Both the position numbers and the translations under genes were made by a program. Positions 13,337 through 20,138 of a stretch of 20,243 bases of DNA are shown in pieces (positions within the stretch are counted from its first letter, which is position 1; the number at the start of each line of letters is the position of its first letter). The notes under the pieces are model-generated. The model saw only the letters and a list, made by a program, of their open reading frames with translations. It ran no database searches and had not been told where the DNA came from. The DNA comes from a virus, in the IMG/VR virus record IMGVR_UViG_3300035130_000194, positions 1 to 20,243 of that record; one strand, written 5' to 3'.

Positions 13337-15060
13337 TTCAAATCCTCTCCCAGCGTTAATATCCCGCGGTCCTCATAGACCGATTTTTTCTCTTCCGGCA
13401 CCACCATCGCCCGGCCTAGTGCCATGATAATCATTACAATACCATCGATCCGGCCCGTTGATTTCTTTTTCGACGGTTTTATATTCTCCGCCGCATCCAT
13501 TTCGACCGCCACGTTCGAGGCCATCCATCGTAAAACCGGATGTCCCCCATGTGCTATTAACCTACTTAAAAGCAGCTCATTTAATTTCTTCATAGGTGCC
13601 GACATCGAGGCAAATCCCTGTCCGAACGAAACGAATTTGTCCTCTGGCATACCATCGTGTATAAACTGCTGTCGGGGCCCTTCGAAGTTCCACCTGTCGA
13701 ATGCCGCCTCTGCAATATTGAACCTGCTGCTGTCGGCCTCGAAATTCGCCTTGATAGTAGCATAATCGACTACATTGCCTTCGGTCAGTGTGATATACTT
13801 CTCCCGTTCCCATGTAAGATACGGCACCTTATCGAGCTTTTCTCTCCGCTCGGCATTGTCACGAGGCATATAGAGCCGAGGCACTACCCGCCATCGCTTG
13901 CAATCTTCATCCGGCTCGAACACCAAAGCATAACCTGCAATATCAATATTGGAAGATAAGTCAAATCCGGTGAAGCATCGTTTACCGATAAGCTCATCCT
14001 CATTTACCTCGAAGTCGCAGGCATCCCACGTTTCTATCGGCATCCAGCGAACATCCTGCTCGGTCCGGATATTCAAATGCAGCCGCTTAAATGTATTCTC
14101 ATAAGCCGGCACTTCATTCGCCCTTTCACACGCCTCTCGCAGGCTGTCTATCGAAACGCTCACACCCAAATTCGGATTGCCCTTTTTCCACGTCTTTACC
14201 TTTGTCCAGTCATCTTCCGGTTGCGCCTCGTAGATTACCGGCAGGAACCTTATATTATTAATCGCGCCCGTCCGCACCTTGCAGGCGTATTCGTATTTCT
14301 CGTTACAGATACTCTCCCGCATATAATCCGCTGTGGTCAGATGTATCATCAAAGGCTGCAGCCGATTTAAAGATGTCATCGCAGTCTCAAGTACGTCGAC
14401 AAGGTCCCTGTTCTTTTGAACGTGCAGTTCATCGACAATAACTACATGCGGATTGCCGCCATGTTTTGTATCCGCATCGCTGCTGAGCACCTTTATAAAC
14501 GACTGGTCCGATTCGCGCACGATAGTCCGGGATGCCTTGTAATCCTGTACCCGGGATTCCATCTCAATCTCGTTATGAATCATGCCCGCTATATGCCGAA
14601 ACGATAGGGTCGCCTGGTCCCGCTCGCCGGCAGCGCAAAAATTCTGTTGACCTATCTCTTCATCCAGAAAAAATATCGCATTCATAATCGCCGCCGCCAG
14701 CGGCGTCTTGCCGTTCTTGCGGCAGACGTAAATTAATACCTCGCGGAACCGTCGCACAGTCCGCCCGTAAGAATCCTCCATGAGCCAGCCGAATATATTG
14801 GCGACGATTGCCTTTTCCCATCTCTTTAAAATAAAAGGCTTGCCCGCCAAGGCACCTTCGATATGCGTGCAGCATGTCTCTATAAAATCGATATAGTATT
14901 GAGCCTTTTCTGCATCGAACCAGCAGTCGTCCGCGCCCCTGAACGGGTCGTATTCCGGCAGGCTGCACAGCAGATTTCGCCATGCCTTTGTAACTCGGGG
15001 CCGATGATTTTTAACTTTAGGCCGCGTTCGCCTTTTTGGTTTTTGTAAAGTCGTCGTCAT
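13333..15060 (-). CDS. terL: Terminase large subunit
   Basis: The 575-residue protein, read from ATG 15060, is the DNA packaging ATPase and headful nuclease. A longer frame reaches 15135 but crosses a palindrome and has no homologous look, so I keep the shorter start, which lacks a strong Shine-Dalgarno. Residues about 113-119 (CRKNGKT) are the deviant Walker A of HK97/YmfN-type terminases, and VVIVDELHV (206-214) is Walker B with its catalytic Glu. The nuclease part has Asp in GFDLSSNIDIAGY, AAFDRWNFEG and GRIDGIVMII, the three acidic positions of the RNase H-like fold. It is followed by the portal gene, as usual. It is separated from the small subunit by about 4 kb, which is unusual. Confidence 0.96.
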   Translation of the reverse strand: MTTTLQKPKRRTRPKVKNHRPRVTKAWRNLLCSLPEYDPFRGADDCWFDAEKAQYYIDFIETCCTHIEGALAGKPFILKRWEKAIVANIFGWLMEDSYGRTVRRFREVLIYVCRKNGKTPLAAAIMNAIFFLDEEIGQQNFCAAGERDQATLSFRHIAGMIHNEIEMESRVQDYKASRTIVRESDQSFIKVLSSDADTKHGGNPHVVIVDELHVQKNRDLVDVLETAMTSLNRLQPLMIHLTTADYMRESICNEKYEYACKVRTGAINNIRFLPVIYEAQPEDDWTKVKTWKKGNPNLGVSVSIDSLREACERANEVPAYENTFKRLHLNIRTEQDVRWMPIETWDACDFEVNEDELIGKRCFTGFDLSSNIDIAGYALVFEPDEDCKRWRVVPRLYMPRDNAERREKLDKVPYLTWEREKYITLTEGNVVDYATIKANFEADSSRFNIAEAAFDRWNFEGPRQQFIHDGMPEDKFVSFGQGFASMSAPMKKLNELLLSRLIAHGGHPVLRWMASNVAVEMDAAENIKPSKKKSTGRIDGIVMIIMALGRAMVVPEEKKSVYEDRGILTLGEDLN

Positions 15061-15100
15061 TATGAGAACGATTTTAAGGCGTGAAAATGATGGTTGTCTA

Positions 15101-15116
15101 ACAAGTGAATACTTGT
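15101..15116. promoter_or_regulatory. 6-4-6 inverted repeat upstream of the large terminase
   Basis: ACAAGT-GAAT-ACTTGT is a perfect 6-bp inverted repeat with a 4-base centre. GTGAAAATGA occurs on both sides, at 15081-15090 and 15122-15131. This looks like an operator with flanking direct repeats, or a binding site used in packaging. The function is inferred only. Confidence 0.45.
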
Positions 15117-15162
15117 AAAATGTGAAAATGAACAAAAAAACGGTACTGAAATGTGTTTTTAA

Positions 15163-15258
15163 AGCGTTTTTAGTGTTTTTTAAGCGTAAAGCGTGAAGCG
15201 TTTAGCTCGGCTTCGTGTTGCTTAGCCGCGGCAGATCGAAGATAATAGCGTATAGCGT
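15163..15258. repeat. Six AGCGT words in 7-bp phase between ASCH gene and terminase
   Basis: AGCGT begins at 15163, 15183, 15190, 15197, 15247 and 15254. Within each of the two groups the copies are exactly seven bases apart (AGCGTNN tandem units). A short stem CGGCT...AGCCG lies between the groups. The 214-base gap between the ASCH stop and the terminase start holds no gene. Confidence 0.7.
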
Positions 15259-15274
15259 TTCTCAACTTTTAAAT

Positions 15275-15742
15275 TTAGTCACTTTGCAATTTTAACTTTT
15301 TTATTATTTCATTTGGAACATTAAACAATCCCTGATTACCTCTAAAACGAATAGATTCAATACGTCTAATATTCCGCAACAGCCACATATATCTGCCAAT
15401 ATTATAATCGCCAAAAGAATACTCGTCACCTTCAGGCAAAAGTGAATTTACAAAATTAAAACTTTCGTTTTTGTTTATGATCTTCTGGCAATCATATAAA
15501 TCAACCATTGCTATAATACAGCCAAACGAGAAGATGTTTTTAGAGAATATCTGATTATCTGATTTCAAAGCAGAATAAAAAGGCTCCTGATTACATATAT
15601 CAGCTAAATTCTTATTCCATTTATCGGCCGCATGAATTAATAATAATCCCCGATGAGAAGTGTACCAGGATCGCGTCTCAATTTTCTTGGCCCCTATGGA
15701 AATTAAATACGCCCATGGGTTGTATAAACTTATACACTTCAT
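15275..15742 (-). CDS. ASCH-domain protein (PUA-like, nucleic-acid binding)
   Basis: This 155-residue protein starts MKCISLYNPWAYLISIGAKK, then IETRSW and HRGLLLIHAADKW. The pattern I-S-L-x-x-P-W-A, G-x-K-x-I-E-T-R-x-W and the LLIHA strand is the signature of ASCH domains, a PUA-like fold that binds RNA or modified nucleotides. A strand FGCIIAMVDLYDC and the YMWLLRNIRRIE segment fit the second half. The start lies two bases after the stop of the AAA ATPase gene (TAAATATG), so they are co-transcribed and probably coupled. Codons are AT-rich, unlike the terminase and head genes. What it binds is not visible. In phages such proteins often accompany nucleic-acid modification or translation control. 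Confidence 0.85.
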   Translation of the reverse strand: MKCISLYNPWAYLISIGAKKIETRSWYTSHRGLLLIHAADKWNKNLADICNQEPFYSALKSDNQIFSKNIFSFGCIIAMVDLYDCQKIINKNESFNFVNSLLPEGDEYSFGDYNIGRYMWLLRNIRRIESIRFRGNQGLFNVPNEIIKKLKLQSD

Positions 15743-15744
15743 AT

Positions 15745-16392
15745 TTATTTCAACATATCGCCAGATTCGATTGATTGCAGCATCGCCCTGAAATTATTCT
15801 GACATTTTTCAGCCAGTTTTTTATATGATTCAAGCGGTTTACCGTCTAATTTTTCCTTTTGTGCAATCTTTTTACAATGCTTAGCAAAAGCCATTTTCAC
15901 ATATCCACTGTTCGCAAGTTCAATACAAATACATCGACTCAATAACGGACTTGAATCAATTTTGTCATCGAATAAATCTTTTTGACCGGCCTTCGTAGTT
16001 GTGAAAATAAACGTAACATGTTTCGGTATCCGCTCCAACATACCCAGTAATCTTCTGATAATCCATGACTTCAATCCGTGAGATTCATTGATTATAAATA
16101 CCCTGCCTCCCTTACCGGGCGCGCAATAATTCATATTTTCATTTATAATCTCAATCTCTTTCGTATCCAAAGAGTCCGCCGAATCATATTCATTGATAAA
16201 TAATTCGTCGGCCATTCGATTCGCAATTATTCTGGCTATCGTTGTCTTTCCGGTCCCGGACGATCCGTTTATCCAAAAAGCTTTGCCACCAAAACCACGT
16301 TTTGCTATCGCCCTGATTTTACGAACTGCACTTTCCTGACCAACCATATTACTCAATTTAGTCGGTCTGTATTCTTCGTATAAACTTGCCAT
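15745..16392 (-). CDS. Clamp-loader-like AAA+ ATPase with Asn in Walker B
   Basis: This 215-residue protein starts MASLYEEYRPTKLSNMVGQE, the opening of DNA polymerase III gamma/tau and RFC-type clamp loader subunits (Y-R-P ... VGQ). Walker A is GSSGTGKT (43-50). Walker B reads RVFIINESHGL (97-107), with Asn102 where family members carry Asp but the catalytic Glu103 kept. Sensor 1 is FIFTTT (128-133) and the SRC motif with the arginine finger is at 152-154. The small helical lid follows; the C-terminal collar domain of full clamp loaders is absent. Start ATG 16392 has AAAGGG seven bases upstream. Codons are AT-rich. It could load a clamp, remodel DNA or serve as a regulatory ATPase. No clamp gene is visible here. 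Confidence 0.88.
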   Translation of the reverse strand: MASLYEEYRPTKLSNMVGQESAVRKIRAIAKRGFGGKAFWINGSSGTGKTTIARIIANRMADELFINEYDSADSLDTKEIEIINENMNYCAPGKGGRVFIINESHGLKSWIIRRLLGMLERIPKHVTFIFTTTKAGQKDLFDDKIDSSPLLSRCICIELANSGYVKMAFAKHCKKIAQKEKLDGKPLESYKKLAEKCQNNFRAMLQSIESGDMLK

Positions 16393-16415
16393 TTCTTAAC
16401 CCTTTCAAAAAAAGT

Positions 16416-16556
16416 TTATTTATTGAATATTTCGCATAAAAAACATTTTTTCCCACTTCTTTCAATTACATAAAATTTCTCTTTTTGAAGAAAATACTTC
16501 CAACACCAACAACATACCTTAATTATTTTTTCGCTTTTAATGTGTTTGATTTTCAT
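16416..16556 (-). CDS. 46-residue Cys-rich peptide, probable zinc binder
   Basis: An ATG at 16556, with AAAGG eight bases upstream, opens a 46-codon frame to TAA 16418-16416. The peptide starts MKIKHIKSEKIIKVCCWCWK and ends CFLCEIFNK. CCxC near residues 15-18 and CxxC at 38-41 give four or five Cys spaced as in a small zinc ribbon or knuckle. Lys-rich flanks would suit nucleic-acid binding. It lies 23 bases upstream of the AAA ATPase gene, in the same AT-rich cassette. Coding is supported by the site and composition, but length and lack of homologues I can name limit certainty. Confidence 0.6.
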   Translation of the reverse strand: MKIKHIKSEKIIKVCCWCWKYFLQKEKFYVIERSGKKCFLCEIFNK

Positions 16557-16574
16557 TTTCTAACCTTTCAAAAT

Positions 16575-16613
16575 AACCCAGGCCCCCCGGCAACAAGCCA
16601 AGGGGGCTGGGTT
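16575..16613. terminator. Strong GC hairpin after the 105-residue gene
   Basis: On the minus strand AACCCAG (16613-16607) pairs with CTGGGTT (16581-16575) and an inner CCCCC pairs with GGGGG around a 13-base loop, with one bulged C. The following RNA is ATTTTG, a weak T-run, so termination may be partial or the hairpin may stabilise the mRNA end. It sits in the 74-base gap between the unknown 105-residue gene and the Cys-rich peptide gene. Confidence 0.5.
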
Positions 16614-16630
16614 AAAAAATGCTTAATTGA

Positions 16631-16948
16631 TCAAGAAACATAAACGAGACGATACTTGCCCGTATCCAATATATATAGATCGCAACGTTGTTCGCCTTTA
16701 ATTCGTTGAGTACCCATCATTTCAACAACTCGACCTCCCTGCAATTTTGCATATTCAGCAGGAATCGCCTCAACTTCACCAACTTCTTTAATCTCACGAC
16801 AAGCGTCCGCAAAATTCTCAACAGTATCACCCGTCACAGTGATGTCGCTCTCAACGCAACTAATTGACCGCTCTTCATCAAGCCATTTACAAAATTCAGC
16901 AGCCAACTTATAAGCATCTGATTGTGATTTTACTTCTTGAATTGCCAT
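16631..16948 (-). CDS. Conserved-looking 105-residue protein of unknown function
   Basis: The start ATG 16948 follows GAGGTGACAAA, a clear Shine-Dalgarno. The sequence begins MAIQEVKSQSDAYKLAAEFC, then KWLDEERSISCVESDITVT, a helix-rich first half. The second half (about 60-105) is beta-like: VEAIPAEYAKLQGGRVVEMM, then CDLYILDTGKYRLVYVS at the end. No enzyme motif, signal peptide or membrane segment is seen. It lies directly behind a promoter and an intrinsic terminator of about 100 bases, so its expression may depend on read-through. I do not recognise a family. It could be a small regulatory or anti-host protein, but that is only a guess from the neighbourhood. Confidence 0.7.
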   Translation of the reverse strand: MAIQEVKSQSDAYKLAAEFCKWLDEERSISCVESDITVTGDTVENFADACREIKEVGEVEAIPAEYAKLQGGRVVEMMGTQRIKGEQRCDLYILDTGKYRLVYVS

Positions 16949-16962
16949 TTTGTCACCTCAAT

Positions 16963-17020
16963 AAAAAAACCTTGCCGGCTGGATAATCGCAGGCACGGAG
17001 ACTTGCAATAACCGGCAAGG
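16963..17020 (-). terminator. Intrinsic terminator directly upstream of the 105-residue gene
   Basis: CCTTGCCGG (17020-17012) pairs perfectly with CCGGCAAGG (16978-16970), followed by seven T (16969-16963). The loop contains a further imperfect stem. The T-run ends 14 bases before the start codon and the Shine-Dalgarno sits between them, so translation of the next gene needs read-through or a second promoter. Confidence 0.8.
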
Positions 17021-17064
17021 ATTTTGGTCTGATTAGTTAATTGATTGTACCATTGATTATCCAT
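17021..17064 (-). ncRNA. Leader RNA with antiterminator-like complementarity
   Basis: From the predicted start near 17064 the RNA has TGGATAATC (17063-17055), which is perfectly complementary over nine bases to GATTATCCA in the terminator loop (16988-16980). It could form a pseudoknot or compete with the terminator fold. The full transcript from 17064 through the T-run is about 100 nt, so it may also be a small RNA. Confidence 0.45.
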
Positions 17065-17070
17065 ATATAT

Positions 17071-17099
17071 ATTATCGACTATTATGATTTTAAAGTAAA
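17071..17099 (-). promoter_or_regulatory. Candidate promoter for the leader RNA
   Basis: TTTACT (17099-17094), a 17-base spacer and GATAAT (17076-17071) match the -35 at four and the -10 at five of six positions. It lies about 120 bases downstream of the ABC-GNAT stop and drives the leader described next to it. Confidence 0.5.
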
Positions 17100-17223
17100 G
17101 AAAAAAATGGAAAAAATCAGGTTTTTTTTTCGCCATAAGACCTAAATATATAAGGAGTTATGGCTATTTTGGGATATTTTTCTGATTTCTCGTGTTTTTA
17201 TCGTCTTTTTACGATAGAAATGA

Positions 17224-18309
17224 TCACTTTCCTATATATTCAAAACTTGCGATCGAACATTTTCTGCCCGTTTTTTCTAACCATCTAAATGTCTGTTTTT
17301 TTCCTCTGTGTTTAACTGAACCTGTTTTCAAAAAATTTTTAACTTTCCATTCTTTGCAGTTTTTTAATCCGTGAATCATCGCCGGATGTGAGCTTGTAAT
17401 GCCAAATCTCTTACCCATATTTTTTCGATAAGATGCCACCGTATTTAATACGGCCCTGCCGATTCCAACGCCCTGAAAATCAGGCAATACAACTATCCTG
17501 TGAACCCTGTCGTAATTTTTATGACCGGCACTGGGTAATAACGCGCAAAATGCAACCAGATTATTATTTATAAATCCGCCAAAACACTTCGCGGTTTTAT
17601 GAAGATTGCCGCTTAAATAATGATGGTTCTTAAACATTGTCCAATAGTCTCGCGATATTTTTCTGATTTCAATTTTGATTTTCGGTCGCCGAAGTAACAC
17701 CTGTCGATAAGTATAATCGCTGGTATCAAATATCCAGTTTGGTTCAAGCCATTTGACAATATCATTATGACATGAAATCGCTATCATTCGTGATTTTGTC
17801 TTGCGTATCGCTTTCGATATTGCGTGAGAACATATCTTGGCAACTTCCCTGTCAACAACCGAAGAAAATTCATCAATAACAAAAAAGTCCTGCTCTTTAT
17901 ATTCACATATCGCCCTCGCTAACTCAGCCCGAAACTTTTCGCCGTTACTCAATATTCGAAATGGTTTTAGCCAGGAAGGAGGCGAAGAAAATCCTACCGA
18001 ATTAAGAGCGTATAATATCTCCTGTATTTTTAGTTTTTTAGGGAAATCATCGATTATCGCTTTTTTATCATGCCATTTGAAAGAATGATGTACGTTATTA
18101 TCAAATATCTTGTTTATAAGAACACTTTTTCCCGATCCGCTTGGACCTATTATTAAACCGATATCCCAATCCGTATTTTCAATTGGTAAATCTATGTGAT
18201 AACTATGCCTAATTTTATTTTTATGCGGCAAATCATAAATCGACTTCAATTGAGATATGCGAAAACTCTCATTGACATCACATTCAATCATATAGTCAAG
18301 AGTCGGCAT
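17224..18309 (-). CDS. ABC ATPase fused to a GNAT acetyltransferase
   Basis: This 361-residue protein has two domains. Residues about 48-200 are an ABC ATPase: Walker A GPSGSGKS (55-62), signature LSNGEKFRAELARA (120-133), Walker B DFFVIDE (141-147) and a switch His181 in AISCHND. Residues about 209-361 are a GNAT fold with the acetyl-CoA loop QGVGIG (279-284) after HRIVVLPDF. This fusion resembles COG2401 (ABC-type ATPase fused to a predicted acetyltransferase), which has no settled function. It lacks membrane segments, so it is not a transporter but probably a soluble, possibly DNA-related ATPase. Start ATG 18309 has AAAGGAT six bases upstream and lies inside the ParB-like gene, overlapping it by 22 bases. 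The two are therefore coupled. Codons are AT-rich. Confidence 0.85.
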   Translation of the reverse strand: MPTLDYMIECDVNESFRISQLKSIYDLPHKNKIRHSYHIDLPIENTDWDIGLIIGPSGSGKSVLINKIFDNNVHHSFKWHDKKAIIDDFPKKLKIQEILYALNSVGFSSPPSWLKPFRILSNGEKFRAELARAICEYKEQDFFVIDEFSSVVDREVAKICSHAISKAIRKTKSRMIAISCHNDIVKWLEPNWIFDTSDYTYRQVLLRRPKIKIEIRKISRDYWTMFKNHHYLSGNLHKTAKCFGGFINNNLVAFCALLPSAGHKNYDRVHRIVVLPDFQGVGIGRAVLNTVASYRKNMGKRFGITSSHPAMIHGLKNCKEWKVKNFLKTGSVKHRGKKQTFRWLEKTGRKCSIASFEYIGK

Positions 18310-18896
18310 TTAAATCCTTTCTCACATAATAATTCATAACATTTCTTTTGCTCATCTTCATCAATACATTCAACAAGCACATTGTTTTGTGTCTCAGGAA
18401 TTTGAACATCGTCTTTTTTATCTTCCTCTTTTTGCATATACCCCTCGATCTGTTTGGCATCCAGCGCGGTAAAGTCCAGGTTATATTTCGCCTTCTCTAA
18501 CCGTGCCATAACGTCCGACATCTTCTCGGCGTCCGTCTCAGCGAATTCCTGTACTATATTATCAGCCAGAAGCACCGCCCGCTCCTCGGACCTGGATTTA
18601 AAATCCTGAAAATCCACCGGCGCCTTTTTTAGCCCAAGTTTCTGAGCCGCCGCAAGCCTGCAGTGGCCCGATACTATCAGTCCCGATCGCCTGGACACTA
18701 CAATCGGGTGCCGCCAGCCATGGCCCTTTATTATCGTTGCCAGCTTATCGACCTGCTTTTCCGGGTGCGTATTAGGATTCTCCGGGTTCGGCTTTAATGT
18801 ATCGACAGCCACCATCTTTTTGTACGAGCAGTGAACGCCAATCCCACACTTAGCCGGCTTCTTTTTTTTGATTGTTTTTTTAGTTTTTTTCGCCAT
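18288..18896 (-). CDS. ParB-like (Srx/ParB fold) protein
   Basis: I start this protein at ATG 18896 (202 residues) rather than an upstream TTG at 18926, because the Lys-rich MAKKTKKTIKKKKPAKCG opening is the more natural beginning. The ParB/Srx domain spans about 28-130: VDTLKPNPENPNTHPEKQVD, then GHGWRHPIVVSRRSGLIVSG with the nucleotide-binding GHCRLAAA motif (77-84), and a following RAVLLADNIV helix. The C-terminal VLVECIDEDEQKKCYELLCE, then GFKCRLL is a recurrent tail in phage ParB-like proteins. No HTH partition domain follows, so plasmid-like partitioning is unlikely. In phages such proteins are linked to DNA binding, nicking or to methylase partners. Overlap with the ABC-GNAT gene suggests a joint task. 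Confidence 0.88.
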   Translation of the reverse strand: MAKKTKKTIKKKKPAKCGIGVHCSYKKMVAVDTLKPNPENPNTHPEKQVDKLATIIKGHGWRHPIVVSRRSGLIVSGHCRLAAAQKLGLKKAPVDFQDFKSRSEERAVLLADNIVQEFAETDAEKMSDVMARLEKAKYNLDFTALDAKQIEGYMQKEEDKKDDVQIPETQNNVLVECIDEDEQKKCYELLCEKGFKCRLLTI

Positions 18897-18953
18897 TGAT
18901 CTGTCCCGCTTTCTATTTACCAGCAAATCCCGATAAAATTGATTGGATAAATA

Positions 18954-19343
18954 TTATTTATTTAATAAATTGAAGTTTTCATAGATGTTGCCGACATTCT
19001 CATGCTCAATCGAGCAAATCATTATTCCTTCCTCGCCACTTGTAGAATTAAAGACAGGAAGGTCTATGCAATACGCGCCGCTTTCGGCTTGAAATATTTT
19101 TCTAAAATACGTTTCTTGACCGACTTTCACTTTAACAATATCGTTTATCCAATCTTCTTTGCCATTTTTATCAAACTGATTAGTGAATAACATAAATATT
19201 AAATCTTGCCCGCCAACCCAATTTATTGTTCTTGAACAATTTCTATTAAGACCTTTTGTCGTAAGTGGAGGTAAATATTCCATGTGCTTTGTGTCGTTAT
19301 GCCATACCCGTAATTTTATAATTGTATGGTTCATCTTGTTCAT
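18954..19343 (-). CDS. YopX-like phage protein
   Basis: The 129-residue protein is read from ATG 19343, giving MNKMNHTIIKLRVWHNDTKH at the start. A longer frame to 19388 overlaps the small terminase and lacks a ribosome-binding site; ATG 19334 is a possible alternative. I-K-L-R-V-W near the start, the centre FTNQFDKNGKEDWINDIVKV and the ending NVGNIYENFNLL match the YopX family (PF09643 type), a common small phage protein of unknown function related to a beta-barrel fold. Its KNGKEDWINDIVKV segment is the conserved D-K-N-G-K-E-I-x-x-x-D-I-V motif, here with W-I-N in place of the usual residues. It lies directly after the small terminase gene. AT-rich codons again. Confidence 0.8.
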   Translation of the reverse strand: MNKMNHTIIKLRVWHNDTKHMEYLPPLTTKGLNRNCSRTINWVGGQDLIFMLFTNQFDKNGKEDWINDIVKVKVGQETYFRKIFQAESGAYCIDLPVFNSTSGEEGIMICSIEHENVGNIYENFNLLNK

Positions 19344-19377
19344 CGCCTTTCTTTTTAAATAAACTCTTTTTTCTTTC

Positions 19378-19902
19378 TCAAGCCCCATTGCTTTTATTAT
19401 TAAAAAACCTGCTCTTTTTATTATCCGTTGATTTCGGTTTTATAGTCAATCCTGCCCGGCCGGGCGGTGACAGGCCCAGATCGTTCGTGATTTTACGCAG
19501 GCGTTCCCATGCCGCATTGCGGATTGACAGGGCCGGATGCTGTATTATATTACCACCGGATTCGATGACAGTGCCATCTTTAAGTTTTTTCTTCTTTTTT
19601 TTCGTAATTATTAAAGGGCTCTTGACCAGGCTCTCAGCCTCGCGATACTCGGCATAAGCCTTGCAGTATAGAGCTATATAAGTCCGGTCCGCCTCGATTA
19701 TCGTCCCCATTTTCTCCAAAATAGGTATAATCCGCTTCCATTCCTTCCGGGCATCGCCCGTAAGCCACTGCGGGCAGGCCGGCCTTACGTACTCCAATTC
19801 GCCGCCTCTACTGTTCTTCGCCCCTGGCTTTTGCTTTGCCCGCCACGACCCCCTTATTTTTAAGGTCGGCTTCGGTGTCGGTTTCGGTCCGCGTTTACCC
19901 AT
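19378..19902 (-). CDS. terS: Terminase small subunit, P27 family
   Basis: This 174-residue basic protein begins MGKRGPKPTPKPTLKIRGSW, the characteristic N-terminus of P27-type small terminases. It recognises the packaging start on concatemeric DNA and delivers it to the large subunit. The helical core includes CPQWLTGDARKEWKRIIPIL, then EADRTYIALYCKAYAEYREA, followed by a Lys run and HPALSIRNAAWERLRKITND with the L-G-L-S-P segment that closes the family domain. The start ATG has only a weak AAGAAAG site. Two candidate promoters lie upstream, and this is the first gene of the late block in the window. Its distance of more than 4 kb from the large subunit is the odd point. Confidence 0.93.
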   Translation of the reverse strand: MGKRGPKPTPKPTLKIRGSWRAKQKPGAKNSRGGELEYVRPACPQWLTGDARKEWKRIIPILEKMGTIIEADRTYIALYCKAYAEYREAESLVKSPLIITKKKKKKLKDGTVIESGGNIIQHPALSIRNAAWERLRKITNDLGLSPPGRAGLTIKPKSTDNKKSRFFNNKSNGA

Positions 19903-19948
19903 AATATTCTTTCTTTTTTTTCGGGATTTGATTTTTAAGAATCATTTT

Positions 19949-19976
19949 ATTATACCCTATTTGCAGGTCACTGCAA
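19949..19976 (-). promoter_or_regulatory. Candidate late promoter with embedded 6-4-6 operator
   Basis: The -10 is a perfect TATAAT (19954-19949). The upstream TTGCAG (19976-19971) is a weak -35 with a 16-base spacer. TTGCAG-TGAC-CTGCAA (19976-19961) is a perfect inverted repeat covering the -35 and part of the spacer, the usual position for a repressor or activator site. Transcription would start about 40 bases before the small terminase ATG. Confidence 0.6.
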
Positions 19977-20138
19977 GTCGCTGACGCCCCGAAGAGACGT
20001 TCAATGGCCTGTTATTGCCTGATAATAAAGAAAATCGCCCACAATAGACCTCTTATTAATTTTATAAATAAATCTCAAAAACCCCCTTATTGTTATAAAA
20101 ACGCTGTATTTTTACCAAAAACCGCTATTTTTTATTTT

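Noticed and set aside
15061-15135. 25-residue N-terminal extension of the large terminase
   Set aside because: Crosses a palindrome and direct repeats, has no family-like sequence and no ribosome-binding site.
16930-17136. 68-residue minus-strand ORF across the leader
   Set aside because: It spans the promoter, leader and terminator hairpin and overlaps the next gene start; the composition is poly-A/T driven and not protein-like.
17194-17222. Small palindrome TATCGT...ACGATA after the ABC-GNAT stop as terminator
   Set aside because: Short AT-rich stem without a T-run on the minus strand; too weak to call.
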